Source of the DNA: Isoetes taiwanensis
Lineage: Eukaryota > Streptophyta > Lycopodiopsida > Isoetales > Isoetaceae
DNA length: 64,000 nt
Reading direction: 5' to 3'
Assembly: GCA_021234155.1 (NCBI GenBank)
Contig: JAJEKV010000037.1
Location: 622,001 to 686,000 of the forward strand
Position numbers and translations under genes: made by a program. The notes under the pieces are model-generated. The model was not told the DNA's origin. It saw only the letters and a program-made list of their open reading frames with translations, and searched no databases. Shown piece by piece: positions 18,920 to 31,490 of this stretch. Within the stretch, counting starts at the first letter, position 1. The number at the start of each line of letters is the position of its first letter.

Positions 18920-19521
18920 CTTTAAATAATTGTTTCTAGGCCTATAACCAATCGTCTCCTTTTAAACTTTTTGGCATGCAATGTTTGAACGCTATCAAGG
19001 TGTAAGTCCTAGAGTGTAGCGCTTTAATCTCTACTCAAAATAACTAATTGATATCTAACTATCCTAGACATTGGTTTACTATATCAAATGTTGACACCAT
19101 CTTTAAAAAAGTGTTATTACATATTAACACCTTCATTTCTAAAAAACATAACCAATTTTTTTAAACCAACAACAAGAAGCCCCTTGGAGGCATATATAAA
19201 AATAAAAGAGTGTGATGAATTAACTTGCAAGAGCTTTACTGCAAATATTTTTCTTTACCGAATGACTTTCTTAAGCACAAGGAAGCCAGGAAAGAGAAAT
19301 GTTCGCAGTGATAAATTCTTGTAATAATAAAAGCTATGGAATAGCATGATTTCAAAACGCTTGATCCAAAAATAATCAATTCATAAATATATCACTTAGC
19401 ACTAAGGTGGAGACTGATAGGAAAACCAGGAAATACGGGAAGGAATTATCACACCCGGAATGAAATATTTGGATGTCGATGGATGGCGATTTGATCTTCT
19501 CGCTACAAATAAAAATGTCTT
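18920..19521. other. No gene seen
   Basis: A/T-rich sequence with chance ORFs only. Confidence 0.5.
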
Positions 19522-20470
19522 ATGCTTACTACATTGTGGAGTAGCTTCTTCCGCAAGATGGATATTTGCTCAACTTCTTTTCACGTGGCATGTTTTCTTG
19601 TTTTGATCCAGGAGAAGGAGAGTTGGCTTTGGAATATGATGACAGAAGAACACGGATTTAGCTTCTTCACGTACCTAGACAAGCTAGCTAACAGTGTTTC
19701 AGAAACAGAAGACAAAGAGGAAACAAAAGGCAAAAGGAAGAGGAAATGGAAGAGGAATCAAATTTATAAAATGGAGAACCCTCTGAAACATCCCCCGACA
19801 TGCACATCATGAAGAGTACAGTGATACCCAATAATGATTTTCAAGGTGATAAATATACCGAGACATTGGACAGGCTAAAGAGAGGTCATAACTATGACGA
19901 CGCATTGGACAGTGTAAGAAGAGGTATTACTAATTTGGAGGGATGCGGCCGCCACAAATCCTCTTTTTTGAAAGCTGGATGCTTTAAATGATGGTTTGGA
20001 TGTGTTGATGCCTCTAATGGGTTGTAAATTTGTGCCAACAAATTTCATACCACTGACTGGAGATGAATAGATGGATGATGCATCCGACCATGAGAATATT
20101 TATGGGACAACTCTCAAGAATTCAGCAAGATCTGCGATAGAATGCATAGCCATGCCCCTTCTTAGTGCTTTACACGATGAGGGATCTAGAAGATGAGTTG
20201 AGTGGGGTATTGAAGAAAATCAGGAAGGCCTTATAAATTATGCTGATGAGATCGGACAGGAGATCCTAGAAAGGACATGGTACACTGAAATGGATAGGGA
20301 AAATCGTCTAGACTTGCTCAACAACAAATAGATAAGGCTAATGAGGAAGTGATTGTTGATGCAAATGGGAATCTATTTGCTACGGTGACTGTTAATGCAT
20401 ATGAAAACTCTTCATTTGTTAGGGTGTCTCCATCAAATGTACAGGAGGAATCAGCAATAAAAAATGGATA
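19522..20470 (+). pseudogene. Decayed coding region of unknown family
   Basis: Several plus-strand open pieces have protein-like composition but different frames. They are 19522-19812 (ends in a basic KGKRKRKWKRN stretch), 19800-19991 (YTETLDRLKRGHNYDDALD), and 20215-20470, which with one stop reads LINYADEIGQEILERTWY and then EEVIVDANGNLFATVTVNAY. I do not recognise the family. The pattern is that of an old, frameshifted gene or captured exon series. Confidence 0.3.
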
Positions 20471-20942
20471 GACCCTAGACTAATCGCCATTGCCATTCTG
20501 CTAAGCTGGATGGATGCTAATGAATGTTATTATAAGAACTGTACATAATAGCCCATTATAGTAAAATATTATTTCACCCTAGATTAATTACCATAACGAT
20601 CTTCTAAGCATTATAGATTGTAGCATTATTGTATAGAGAACTCTTTTGTCTATATCTTACTCCTTGTATCATGTATTCATGGTAGAAATGACTGCAATGG
20701 GTATGATCCTAGCCATTTTGATGATGAGATCCTAGCAATTTACATTTTTGGGGAAAACAATGCTTTTAGAAACGATCAGCCCACCCGTAGAAGCCGTTCA
20801 ACAGAAATACAATCGTCTTCACCAAAGCATGGAAATTGTGACCCTCCTCTTTCACTTGAGATGCTTCCAAAGAAAGAATTTGCGTGTCATGTGTAACAAA
20901 AATACAACCATCTTCACCAAAGCATAGAGATGATTTTACATT

Positions 20943-21330
20943 ATGGCAAGTGATTCAGAATTTAGACATGTAGTTGACCCTTGTGATTATAAGATGTGCA
21001 GTGAGTGCAACAATAACAACAATGAACAACATGGGGCAATTGGGTGTCTCTTTAAGTTACTAACAGAAGAAAATGAATGCATTTGTAGCACTATTAAATG
21101 TGTGGGATTTCATGGGGGTTATAATATGTGGAATGTTCTCAGAAATGGCTGTAAAGAAACATAGAGTTTCAAGGCCAGTTTTTTTAGCAGGAATAGTGGG
21201 ACTTCCAACACAAGGGAATGTTGTGATTATTCTTTGTGGAGGGAGCATTGTTCCTAAGCTCTTAGTGCGTATTTCTATGGGGGGCAATGGGCAATGTTAT
21301 GAACTATCATTTCAGAGTTGTTTGGATTGA
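20943..21330 (+). other. Short ORFs of unknown function
   Basis: Two overlapping plus frames (20943-21164 and 21073-21330) give small Cys-containing peptides (DPCDYKMCSECNNNNNEQHG; FLAGIVGLPTQGNVVIILCG). No family is recognised and coding status is doubtful. Confidence 0.2.
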
Positions 21331-22920
21331 AGAATTATGGGACATTACGGAATTTTATTCAGGTGTGAAAAGCAGTGGGGAATTATTTGTTGTCTGTGGC
21401 AGTAGCAGAAGTACTATATGACAAGGACGCTCGACGTCACGAAAACATCATATGTCATGATATATATATTACCACTCTAGTTATTTGGTCCTTCTGGCAG
21501 TTTGCATGCCTAGAACTCTATGTTCTATGGCATTGTCGGTGAAGACCCTCGGGTTTTATAGAAGCCTTGCCATCAAATTTGTAGTTTGTGAGTCCATACT
21601 TCTAGGAGAACAAATAAAAGAGTATCTCTGATAAAAGCAAAGATTCTAAGGTCAAGAATCTTACTTGGCTAAATGTGTACTTAATTAGATTTCAACTTTT
21701 GTTTTCTGTTAAATTCCATTCTTTAGAGATGTATACATTACTTTATCGAACCAATGTAAACCTATTTTTTCTTCATCATTCATTCAATTGCATCTTGTGC
21801 TTTGCTTATTCTTGTCCTTTGTGTTGGATAGTTTGGCATGGTTATAATTCTTAGCACAACACTATATTGGGCCATACATGCTTTATCAATCAGTATGCCT
21901 TAGGAGTAGGCATTTGTGACTTGGCGATGTAACAAGTTTTTCTAAGGCATGGCCTTCAAGTTGATCAAAAAGAGGACTCCTTATTCCCGACTTTTCACTA
22001 TAAACTAATGAATCAGAAATTATGAATTTAATTTTTTTTCTTAAACATGAATAGATATTATCAAGAATAGAATAGAATAGAAAAGTGGTGGAGAAAAAAA
22101 ATGATGGTATAAAGCAAATGGTGGCATGAAACAAGTACAAATCTTCCTATTCCATAGTCCACATTCATCAAGTTTATAATAACAGGAATTAATCTCGGAT
22201 CGCCATTCTAGAATGGGGCGAGCATGCATGTCTTGCATGCATGCATGCCCTTTCTGGTTGGGAGTTCGCTATTTTAGGCGCGGTCCTGCATCAACGTCTC
22301 ATCGGCACTTCCTCTTCTCTCTCAGCAGTACCTTATTCTCTTTGATTTGATTCCATGCAGGGGAGGGGCTTCTCCCTGCTTGGTTTGGCCAATTTGGCGT
22401 TTCTTTCATGCTGTGGCATGTCTTTTCTCAATACATGTACAAAATTAACACCCTTAAGTACATTGCCGCAAACCTTATAGTATTTCACAAACTTCAATAT
22501 ACAGTATACTAAAACTTGTACATCCATACCCCACAAACGAGGATCACTACGTATGGTCCAGATCAAGGAATAAAGGATGTATATGCCCATCCGACAGCTC
22601 TGGTGCCCGGAGTAACCCCCCGTGTGAATATGCACCCAAACCAAAGGGGGTTTCAGGGGGATTTTAATTTAAATGTGTTGGATGCAATGGTTTGTGTTAA
22701 TTAATGTTAATGATAGTGATGTGTTGGTTGTTAGATTAAAAAAAAAATTGGGCCCTTCGGGCCCTAATAAAGGCTTTGGGGCACTAAGGATAGCATATTT
22801 GCATGTAGACTTAATTACTAAGAAGCTTGGTAAAAAAACAACCATAACACACATTTAACTAACATGATCATAATAATAATATGACAAAACAAATCATATA
22901 ACAATTATTAGGATATATAA
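21331..22920. other. No gene seen
   Basis: A/T-rich sequence. One GCATGCATG-rich palindromic stretch lies at 22219-22251, and a small GGGCCCTTCGGGCCC-like palindrome at about 22751-22766. Confidence 0.5.
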
Positions 22921-22927
22921 TGGCTAT

Positions 22928-23012
22928 GTAAGGGTTGAAGGCCTCCAGGAATCGAACCAGCCTGCATGTTTGCATGTTATGAACCAGAGAGACGTAGCTG
23001 CTTTAACAATGC
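22928..23012 (-). other. tRNA-like remnant or SINE fragment
   Basis: The minus strand contains GGTTCGATTCC, a perfect pol III B-box / T-arm sequence. It is preceded by a stem-loop-like TCTCTGGTTCATAACATG with a CAT triplet in an anticodon-like loop. The acceptor and D arms do not pair well, so it is not a functional tRNA. A tRNA-derived SINE remnant is the likelier reading. Confidence 0.3.
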
Positions 23013-23739
23013 TTTATATAAGACAAACCATTAATATTAACACAAACCATTAATATCACACAAGCACCTCTTATACACATATACAAATATTAAAAAAGTG
23101 TTCCGCAATGCTCCGCTTTAAGAACTTAAAAGGCAAATAAGAACTTAAAACAAGAGCGTCAACCCTGAGCGTCAATCCTTTGAGAACTTGAACAACAAAT
23201 AAAAACTTAAAACAAGAGCATCAACAAACATTGTGCTTGTTGGCAACAAAAAGCAAGATACTTGCTGCATAAGTGTTCAATCAAATCCCTCAAGCATAAC
23301 TTCCAGTAAGATAGAAACCTTCAGTTGGAAATAAAAAATATGAGTTCTACACAACTTTCAGTAAGATAGAAGCTTTCAATTGCCACAAGAATGGTGGGAG
23401 TAAACTGGAGTCCGCCTACATAAGATGTATCATTTGACAAAGACCACTTTAACAGGATAATGTAATGTGCTAACAAATTCATTGTATCGATCAAATGGAT
23501 TATCATCATCATCTAACAAAGATTGTGCAGGCTGTATCTGCAAGTTGCTGCACATATGTAGAATACAAGGTATCACAAAAGCTGCTAGATGCTTATGGCA
23601 AAAGAGATAGAATAGCAAATATATATAGTATTTCAGTAAATACCTGGACACTTCAGCTTCTTAAGATAACACAGTTCCAACTTTAGGATGTTCCAACTTG
23701 AAGATTGTTAGAATGAAGCCATAGTTTAGTCACATCTTT

Positions 23740-24033
23740 TAATCTTCCAAGCTCCGCTGGAATGGTTCCTGTTTGGTAGCTAAAAGGTGGTCTAGCAAGC
23801 AGGTCAAATTTGCTATGGAGTATGGAATTGAACCAGTAAAATTATTATTCCAAGTGCAAATTCAATAAGCTGTTCATGCTTCCAATCTCAGCAGGAATGC
23901 TTCCATAAAGTAGATTAGTGCCAAGGCCTAATTTTTGGATGGATTGAAGCTGGCCAATACATGGGTCAGGTTGAGTGCTTAAATCCCAGTAGGAAATCTC
24001 CAGGGCCTTTGCAAAATCTTGCAGGGCATTCAA
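23740..24033 (-). pseudogene. LRR protein exon fragment
   Basis: The minus strand reads an LRR N-terminal cap followed by plant-type leucine-rich repeats. Visible are MNALQDFAKALEISYWDLST with a following DPC, then LGLGTNLLYGSIPAEIGSMN. After a frame break at 23845 comes NNNFTGSIPYSIANLT and then a third repeat ending AELGRLK. The GSIP-E-IG spacing is that of plant extracellular LRRs of receptor-like kinases and proteins. No kinase part or signal peptide is visible and the frame is broken, so this is a fragment. Confidence 0.65.
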
Positions 24034-24485
24034 CTCTGTGTATTAAGAGATTGTGCTGTCAAGCCCATGCTCCATAATCATATCAAAAATACAGAAATAC
24101 CTGCTATGCATCCTATTCTTACTTCCAAGCCTTCTGATACATTTCCAAAAATAAGTTGGGTATCAGATTTACTTGGCAAGCGCAGTCTACGTCATTCTGC
24201 CCCTGCCAAAAAAATAACTCAAATCCGTCCTTCAATTATTATGTTGAATACATCTGTCAACATAGACCCTATGAAGCTCACAGTACATGTCGACCAGATA
24301 TGAAAATAGGTGAAGAAGGTTTTTGAATGCCATCTGATTGGCATATCCGGCAAAAGCAATCCACCTGGAACAATGCCTAATTTTTGCAAGATTGAGCAAC
24401 TAGGTTACCATGCACTATGAAGACCTGCGAGGTCAAGCATGTGCCACAATCGAAATTCCTATAGCCAACAAATTATACTCCTTAC

Positions 24486-24690
24486 CTGAAGCAGATGAAC
24501 AAATTTGAAGACCAACAGATTTCGAAATTTCGCAGATGAACTTGGGGCCTTGCAAGCCCCTTGCCTTAGATGTAACAAAAAAATCTTCTATTTGCAGTCC
24601 AGGAATCCCTCGGCTAAGGGCATCTGCCAAAGCATGATGCACTTCGACTTGGTGAATAACCCATCTTCTTGAACTTCGTCAGCAAAAAAG
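24486..24690 (-). pseudogene. Exon resembling aldo-keto reductase
   Basis: The minus strand reads VEVHHALADALSRGIPGLQ followed by IEDFFVTSKARGLQGP. This resembles the conserved aldo-keto reductase stretch 'EVG.AL.EA...G...REDLF.TSKLW'. The exon ends at a good splice donor (GTAAG, 24481-24485). The NADPH-binding and catalytic parts are not visible nearby. The assignment rests on one motif; another family is possible. Confidence 0.35.
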
Positions 24691-24699
24691 ATGAGGATT

Positions 24700-25160
24700 A
24701 CCTGGTCAGAGCAAACGGTTCCAAACAACAAATTTATTCCGAGAGCTTTTCTGTGACGGCAAATCTAATATCTAGCATGTTTCAACGGGTTAATCAGGGA
24801 AGCTGATTGATTTCCGAAATGATTCTGGAACTTACAACCGAGATCTCTTACAGCAGAAACCATTATAACCCAGAGAACTAATTTTCGAGGAAATAGGAAC
24901 CCTAAAATGAGCTGCTCGAGAACATAACAGAAAAATATATGATGTGTGTGTCTAGACTACTGAAAATAGCCATCAAAATTAATTCAAGCGTATGCAAATA
25001 CAATGCGCACTCTAGATGTACTAATTAGTATGCCTCGTGCAATACGCCCATGAAATCATATGAAAACCATGCCAAAAAACGTATAAAATCACAAAAAAAA
25101 ACCCCGTTATAATGCTACATATTTAGCCTTCATCCGATCCCTGCCTTAGGTTTGTCCAAG
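24700..25160. other. No gene seen
   Basis: Sequence of mixed composition with chance ORFs only. Confidence 0.45.
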
Positions 25161-25163
25161 CCC

Positions 25164-25247
25164 CTTGCCGAAGGCTTATCACTAGGGTTTTTCCTCGAAA
25201 ACCCGAAAGGGCGGGGTTTTTTAATCCCGGTGATAAGCTTTCGGCAG
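25164..25247. repeat. Foldback hairpin, copy 1 of a two-copy family
   Basis: The arms are CTTGCCGAAGGCTTATCAC (25164-25182) and GTGATAAGCTTTCGGCAG (25230-25247). Between them is a core (25184-25229) containing AAAACCCGAAAGGGCGGGG, itself able to fold. The same core occurs in inverse orientation at 46762-46801 but between different arms. Confidence 0.75.
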
Positions 25248-25644
25248 GTACATCAGCCAAACATCTATTAGCATTGTATTTTATGGGGTCCAAATGATAT
25301 AATTGGATATTCCCTTTATTTTTCATGGGTAGTTCGCATGTGTGAGGCTACCCACTATCCACCATTGTAGAAAATCTGCTGAGATGAATGAGAAGCCTAG
25401 TCGGGCAGTTTGTTGGTTTCATGCGAGCCCCATTCTAGAATGTGTCTGAAAGTTAGCTATACTATATTGGTGAACTAGATATTTTGTATAATATCTAAGA
25501 GCTTCCAAACACCTTGCCAACTATGGAAGCATTTTGATGGCAATTAGTGCAGCAAAGATGGGTTCCATATAAAATTTTGTTCTGAAGACACAACATATTG
25601 TTAATTGATTGCACAATGAGATAATTATCCAAGTCTCAATTTAG

Positions 25645-25947
25645 ATGCTGGGAATTGTGACGAAGTTCCATAACATTCATGCCAATACTACAAATACAAT
25701 CACATCCATCTATTTATTCGTACATTGTTTTTTGACTACTCTAGAATCATTGGGATCAAGCCAGATTATGGCATGTGCAACAAGATTTGTAGAATATCCT
25801 TGGATTGTTGGTAGCAGAGTTGTGCAATTTTTAGTTCATGGCACTGTAAACTCTTTTGATGAGTTATTCTACGCAAAATCGTTTCTTAGCCCCAAAAGGT
25901 ATGACTCAGACATTGTGAAGTTATTACGAAAGTGTCGGAGCATTTAA
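25645..25947 (+). other. ORF of 100 residues, unknown
   Basis: Protein-like composition (CATRFVEYPWIVGSRVVQFL, DELFYAKSFLSPKRYDSDIV), but no family is recognised and there is no supporting context. It could be a captured exon. Confidence 0.2.
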
Positions 25948-25949
25948 CA

Positions 25950-26439
25950 CATGAATGCCAAGATGTTGGCATTCAAGTTCTGGGCATTTAGAAGATGAAT
26001 ATCGTGCAGCTATTATAAGATCTTAGATGTTTTACTATTATTTTTCTAAGCCCAAACCCAAATGGTTCAAATAATCATTATTCTTCAACCATTGCTTGCT
26101 CTAGAGAGAAGTTGAGAATTATAAGCTTAGCCTACGCATCAAATTAGTTATAAGGATTGCTTATTGCTAAGCGTAGTTAACATTCATTGACTACGATGAC
26201 AGACAAGAAAGATTTGTAATGGCAATAACGTAAGCAACAAAGAAGTTGCGTAATAGTGTCTTTCTTGCTTTGTTTATATACCATGATCGCAAAAAGCTTC
26301 ACTTAGCCTCACTGCAGGAGATTGGCTTGACTACAAACCATTCTGTAGTAGGTCACTAGCCATCAAAATATTTTATGTAGCCATCTAGGATATGATGAGA
26401 ATTAGACCACTTAATAAAAAACAAGATGATGAAGCCACA
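25950..26439. other. No gene seen
   Basis: A/T-rich sequence with only short chance ORFs. Confidence 0.4.
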
Positions 26440-27195
26440 TTGGAATTTAGACAAATCCAATCAGGTTCCGCAGCCGGATGAGACCATGTTAGATCGTATT
26501 TGGATTTTGATAATTGGAAGGCTGAATTGATACTGCTTAATGGGGATCACAAGCTTCTATAGCAAATTATTCTATTTCTGCACCAGATGATGAAGTTCAG
26601 ACCCCAATTTGGAGGCAAAGTAATAACATCAAATCCTGGGCACCAACTTCCCGGTCCTTGAATTAGGGGTCCCCCCATATCTTAGTGTGGTAGGAGCTAG
26701 ATATGGAAATGCACCCCAATATTGCTTTCCTAGTTAATCTCAGAGATATAACCCATTGGCACAAAACTATCCACCTCCTCATTTGGCTATGCCTACGCCC
26801 ATGAATTTAAGTAACTCAGCTTCTTATTATACTCCAAGGCGCAATAGTAATCCATTTGTAAAAGGGTACGCTTCAGATTTTGCTAGAAGAGATTCTTGCT
26901 ATGTGCATAGCATCTCTGGAGGGATGGTGGGGACTTCGCTCGTGTACATGCAATGGCAGAATAACTTGATGGCAGCAAATTCTTTGATTGTATATCGTCT
27001 AGACCTTCTATGCTCAGAAGATGTTGCAATTTAGATTCTGCATGCTCTAGGTTATCATCTCTTGCTATGGCACAACAGTCAGGAGATCAGCATTATCACT
27101 ATTGTGCTTTAGCCTCATACTCTATTCTATATAATAATGCTCTATATCAAGACTATGAGCATGGCAACCCTTTAAGTAGGGCTCTGCCCCTTTGA
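26440..27195 (+). pseudogene. Decayed proline/tyrosine-rich coding fragment
   Basis: The plus-strand piece 26690-27034 reads LAQNYPPPHLAMPTPMNLSN and SASYYTPRRNSNPFVKGYA. Nearby pieces in other frames (27010-27195: SLAMAQQSGDQHYHYCALAS) have similar character. Frames change and stops intervene. Family not recognised. Confidence 0.25.
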
Positions 27196-27199
27196 ATAA

Positions 27200-28050
27200 C
27201 CCATCTTAGTGTGCAAAAGTCGAACTCATATCTCCAAATAGCAATCTTGAATTCTCTGATGCTTGGAATAGTTGTTAGGCTTCCACTCTTGAGAATTTTG
27301 TTCCCATCTTATCTCTAAAGAAGAAATATCCATGTTCATGGAAATATAGTCTCCATAGAACAACAGAACCACAAGAAAAATGGATTGTGGTCCGTTCTCT
27401 ATAGGTGACCTCAATTCCAAGCCTATTCAACAGATAAAGTAATTTTGAAAGCCTAGATTCGCATCAGAGTTCAATTTCAAGAATTCCTTCATCAGATGAT
27501 CTCACATCAGAGCACAGAAGTATGAGCAGTATGGAACTGAAGAATTTAGGGTTTTCTGGTCCCAAATCCTAGCAGCGTAGTGGGATTTTTACCATAGGAC
27601 AGGCACCTGGTGCATGTTTATTTGGGAAACAATGGTAAATCTTGAATCCATCTAGTAGTCTTTTATAAAAATACAACATTCTAGTTATTGGGCAACCCAT
27701 AATATGATCTCTCTTTCTCTCTCTCCCTCCCTCCCTCCCTCCCTCCCTCCCTCCACCCCTCTCTCTAAGGTCGGCCACATGCAACTTAAGTTTTTGTCTC
27801 TCGCACTATACGGCATGAGATAAAAATTATACAGTTTGCCTCGAGAGAAAATGGAAGACGAGCTTCTCTGGAGGGCTAACAGCCCTTGTTTGGAGCGAAA
27901 TTCGACCTTCCCGCCAGATTTTTTTCCCTCCTTTTCCATTCTGGTAAGTCTGATCTTATGGGATATATCCTAATATGCGATATTTCGATTTCTTCATGCA
28001 CTATTCTTCGCAGCAAGTTTTAGGGTTCCCACATCTCATTTTAAGCCTGA
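27200..28050. other. No gene; CCCT microsatellite
   Basis: A CT/CCCT microsatellite occupies 27707-27757. The rest shows no gene. Base 28050 is the left flank of the Helitron pair. Confidence 0.6.
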
Positions 28051-28379
28051 CTAGTAAACGTGTGCCCGGCGTTGCCGGGCTAATGTCCTGGCATATGTTT
28101 TTATTTGGCCTTTAATGTACATATATATGTGCAACTTCGACAACAGCGCATATTGTATTGATATATTTGCAAGAACGGACATTATTTGCTTTTGTAATTA
28201 GTTTTGTTAGTGAAATTGTCTAATGACAGTATCATTAATGTATTAACTTTGCGTTTATGGATTTCAGTAGAGACAACTATGCTTTATAAGATAGATAGAT
28301 AGTAGTTTTAATGTGGGGGGCAATTAAATCTACCTCTAAAGACGAAAATTTGGATTCAAAACTTATGCTCAAAATGTCA

Positions 28380-28550
28380 CCGTAATAAACGTGTGCCCGG
28401 CATTGACGACATAAGTAGCAGCATAAATTTGTGTGGGCCTTCAAAAATGGATCTACTAAAGATTCTGTCCAATATGATTATGTAATTCCCCACCAAAATT
28501 TAATCGAATATTACGTGTTCCAATGTGTGCACGGCGTTGTTGCGCATAAG
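28380..28550 (-). repeat. Two degenerate echoes of the Helitron 3' end
   Basis: AAACGTGTGCCCGGCATTGACG at 28387 and TGTGTGCACGGCGTTGTTGCGC at about 28523 resemble the true 3' terminus (AAACGTGTGCCCGGCGTTGCC at 28056). They may be old bypassed ends of related elements. Confidence 0.5.
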
Positions 28551-28559
28551 TTTGAATTA

Positions 28560-29690
28560 TATAGCAATTGGACCTATTTGACATATGCTTGTTTACTTCT
28601 GCTATCCTATAATGAGAGGAATTAACAATCCGCACAACCATTGACAACATTGAACACATCATTGTCTAAGATTCTGTAAATAGCGGTTGAGATATCCCTT
28701 TGTTCTACTTCTTTATGTATACTTGTAGATACAAAATCTTCAAAAAATGATATAATCCAATGCATGCAATCTTTGAGCTAATAATAGACAGTATTTCGTC
28801 TATAAAATAGTCCATTTGGAGTTAGTTAAGAAAGAGGGCTAAAGGTGGAGATTGCATTGCCTACAATCCAAAGCCAAATGATGCAATATTTAGGATTAGT
28901 TAAATGCATCTAAGAGTGGCAAATGTGTTATGCATTGACTAATATGCAAAGCCCAAGTGAATTGGGTTGTGTTACCCGATAACAATAATAGAAAAGTAAT
29001 AGGATCCCAAAGAACGTAGTGCATAAAAACCATCATCATTTGGACCATCATATTGAAAACACACATATTGAAAACACACATTGTGCATGAGTATATATCC
29101 TACATATTTTATTGAAGTGCAGACAAAAAAGTGAACTAATGTTGAAGCCTGCAATCCATTCAATTCACTTTATTGTGCAGGTCCATTCAGCTTATTGTGC
29201 AGCAGTTACCATAAATACTTATTTTGCTCAAGCTCTTAAAAGTCTAAGATGTCCCAATTGTACAAACAGTTCTGCAACAGATAATTAAAACAATTAATCA
29301 AACAGTTCTGCCTATTATGCAATTCCAATCAAAGTGGTAATGGGAGTTTGTTTCAAATATTCTGGGCAAAAGCTGTAGTTACACGTTTTCTACATCAGCT
29401 TTGATATGAAAATTTGAAATCCATCTTTGCAAGACTTAGCTAAAGGACTGAAATTGTACATTGTTTTTTAAAAAGCTTATAGAGACGTTTACACTTGATT
29501 AGTTTGGTGTCATGTTTTTGTATAAGGTTTTTATTAGATTAGGGCCAACTCATCACAAATCTGCTGGCAACATATCCTGTAAAAGTTGACAATTATATAT
29601 ATTTGCATTCATTGGATGCAGTTGCTAAAGCATTTAAGAGCAACTAAATGTTAATCCTTTAAATGTTTTTGTCACGGCAGTAATTTATGC
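28560..29690. other. No gene seen (Helitron B interior)
   Basis: A/T-rich filler with chance ORFs only. Confidence 0.45.
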
Positions 29691-31490
29691 CATCTCAGCA
29701 TATGCCATCACAGCACAGCAAAGAAACTACGCAAATATAAATCTTCCAAATTTGTACCTGTGGCTCTTGTGATGATAGAAGGATCTCAATACATGTCAAA
29801 ACATTTCTGAGCAAATGCCACAGGGTTCACGTTGACGTTCCTGAAACAATCATCAACATATATAGAGAATAATTAGTGCTTTCTGGACCATCCTTTTAAG
29901 TTTTTATCTGAATATATTAAGAGAAAAAACACTCTCTTAAACTAAAATGTTAAATGTAAACACAAACCACTTTGGCATTCAATAAAACCAGACCAAAGAT
30001 ATGATCAGTGGCAGTGTTTACCCAATTTGTTTCCTCGTCCTGCAAATACAGCCTGCATACATGTTGATCAGAGATTTGGTACCATCAGAGCACATACTTG
30101 TGTAGAGTAACATGCCCATAAAGCTCCTCATTTCAAGTTCACAAAGTCAAGGAGAGCTGGGAGGGCTCATACTTTGGAAGCTCAGCTACGACAACCTGCC
30201 CATTGCGTAGAAGAAAATGATCGTTCATAACAGCCCATCAAATGACTCTCATAAACACCAAACATTGGCCTGATAATGTCATATCGAGACACTACAACTT
30301 AGAATGCTCAGCCATGATATAGAATATGCAAATAGGCCTGCAAATATATGTGACACGTGTCATGAAAAAGAACCTGTATATGCCAATGTGACCAAACGAC
30401 GGAAACATAAAAGAAAATCTATGAACCAACATGAGCAAATGAAAGAAAAAAGATGGAGAACATGACTAAAACATTTCTAGTAGCAAATTAAATATATAGA
30501 AAACAGAAATAAAAAGCGCACATGTGGCCGAAAGCAAGAAAAAAGGAAAATTCTTACAGAATCTATGCTTACCCAAATGGTCAACAGTAGCTCCCTGTGT
30601 TAATAACAACATATCGCATGCATCCCTGATTTAATGAATACCTAAAAGGTTGCACTTAGCTTCATCTGGGCACTTACTTGAGCTGAGCCACTATTTCTGA
30701 TTAATTGTATTTGGCATGCCGATCCATCTCTATAGTTTGCAAGAGCCTCATATATTCCAACCACGTGCATAAGAAGCGCAGGATGTTGCAACAAGCTAGA
30801 TAAACATGAATCAAACTGGATGCAACAAATCGAATCACAACCTTGAAAATGCAATTCAATGACATGTTAATAGATTGAGGATACCTGCTCCGACCCAATT
30901 TGCATGCAGACTTCAAGGAAAGCATGGCTTCGTTCCAACTTTGTTTGCAACATTAAAAATTTGCACTTGCATTCCATTCAAAATTCGTTCAGGAAATAAA
31001 ACATGTGCCGCTGGCTCCTTACAATAATGATATATGTTACTGGGAGAAGAACAGAAATCAGAAAACAATTTTATTAGAGACTTCAAATGAAAAAATCTAA
31101 CTCTAAAGCAACACATAGTCTAAATACTACCTGGTTGGTCTTGTAGATGCCATTGTAGAGCTTACAAAAGCGCCCTTGCAGCAAGAGATCTTCCCTGATA
31201 AACATCAAGCAAGTGTTTCGTAACATCAGAAAGAACTACTTAATCTGAATGTTAGGATAGATTTGAATTTAGATTACAGTTGCAAAATAAATGAAGCTTA
31301 CCAAACGGTAACCGGCAACATGCAGAAGAGGCCTTCCGCAAATTCCTTGGCAGCTGAATCAGGTAGACAGTTGCATGATCTTCTGCAGTGTTATGATCTG
31401 CTACATATCCAAACATTCGAATTTCAGAAATGGGTACATCCTGTCACAGTCTCGCCACAGCATGTTAACCCCTAAAAAAGGAAAAGGTGT
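29690..31490 (-). pseudogene. Exon-like pieces of an unidentified gene carried by Helitron B
   Basis: The minus strand shows short protein-like stretches bounded by splice-like signals. They are CLPDSAAKEFAEGLFCMLPV, ending at a GTAAGC donor near 31302; EDLLLQGRFCKLYNG at about 31140-31195; SLIKLFSDFCSSPSNIYHY at 31000-31090; and NGQVVVAELPKYEPSQLSL at about 30130-30205. They lie in the same orientation and order as exons with A/T-rich introns between. The family is not recognised. The Helitron context suggests a captured gene fragment. Confidence 0.35.

Noticed and set aside
22928-23012. Functional tRNA-Met gene
   Set aside because: B box and a CAT triplet are present, but acceptor and D stems do not pair.
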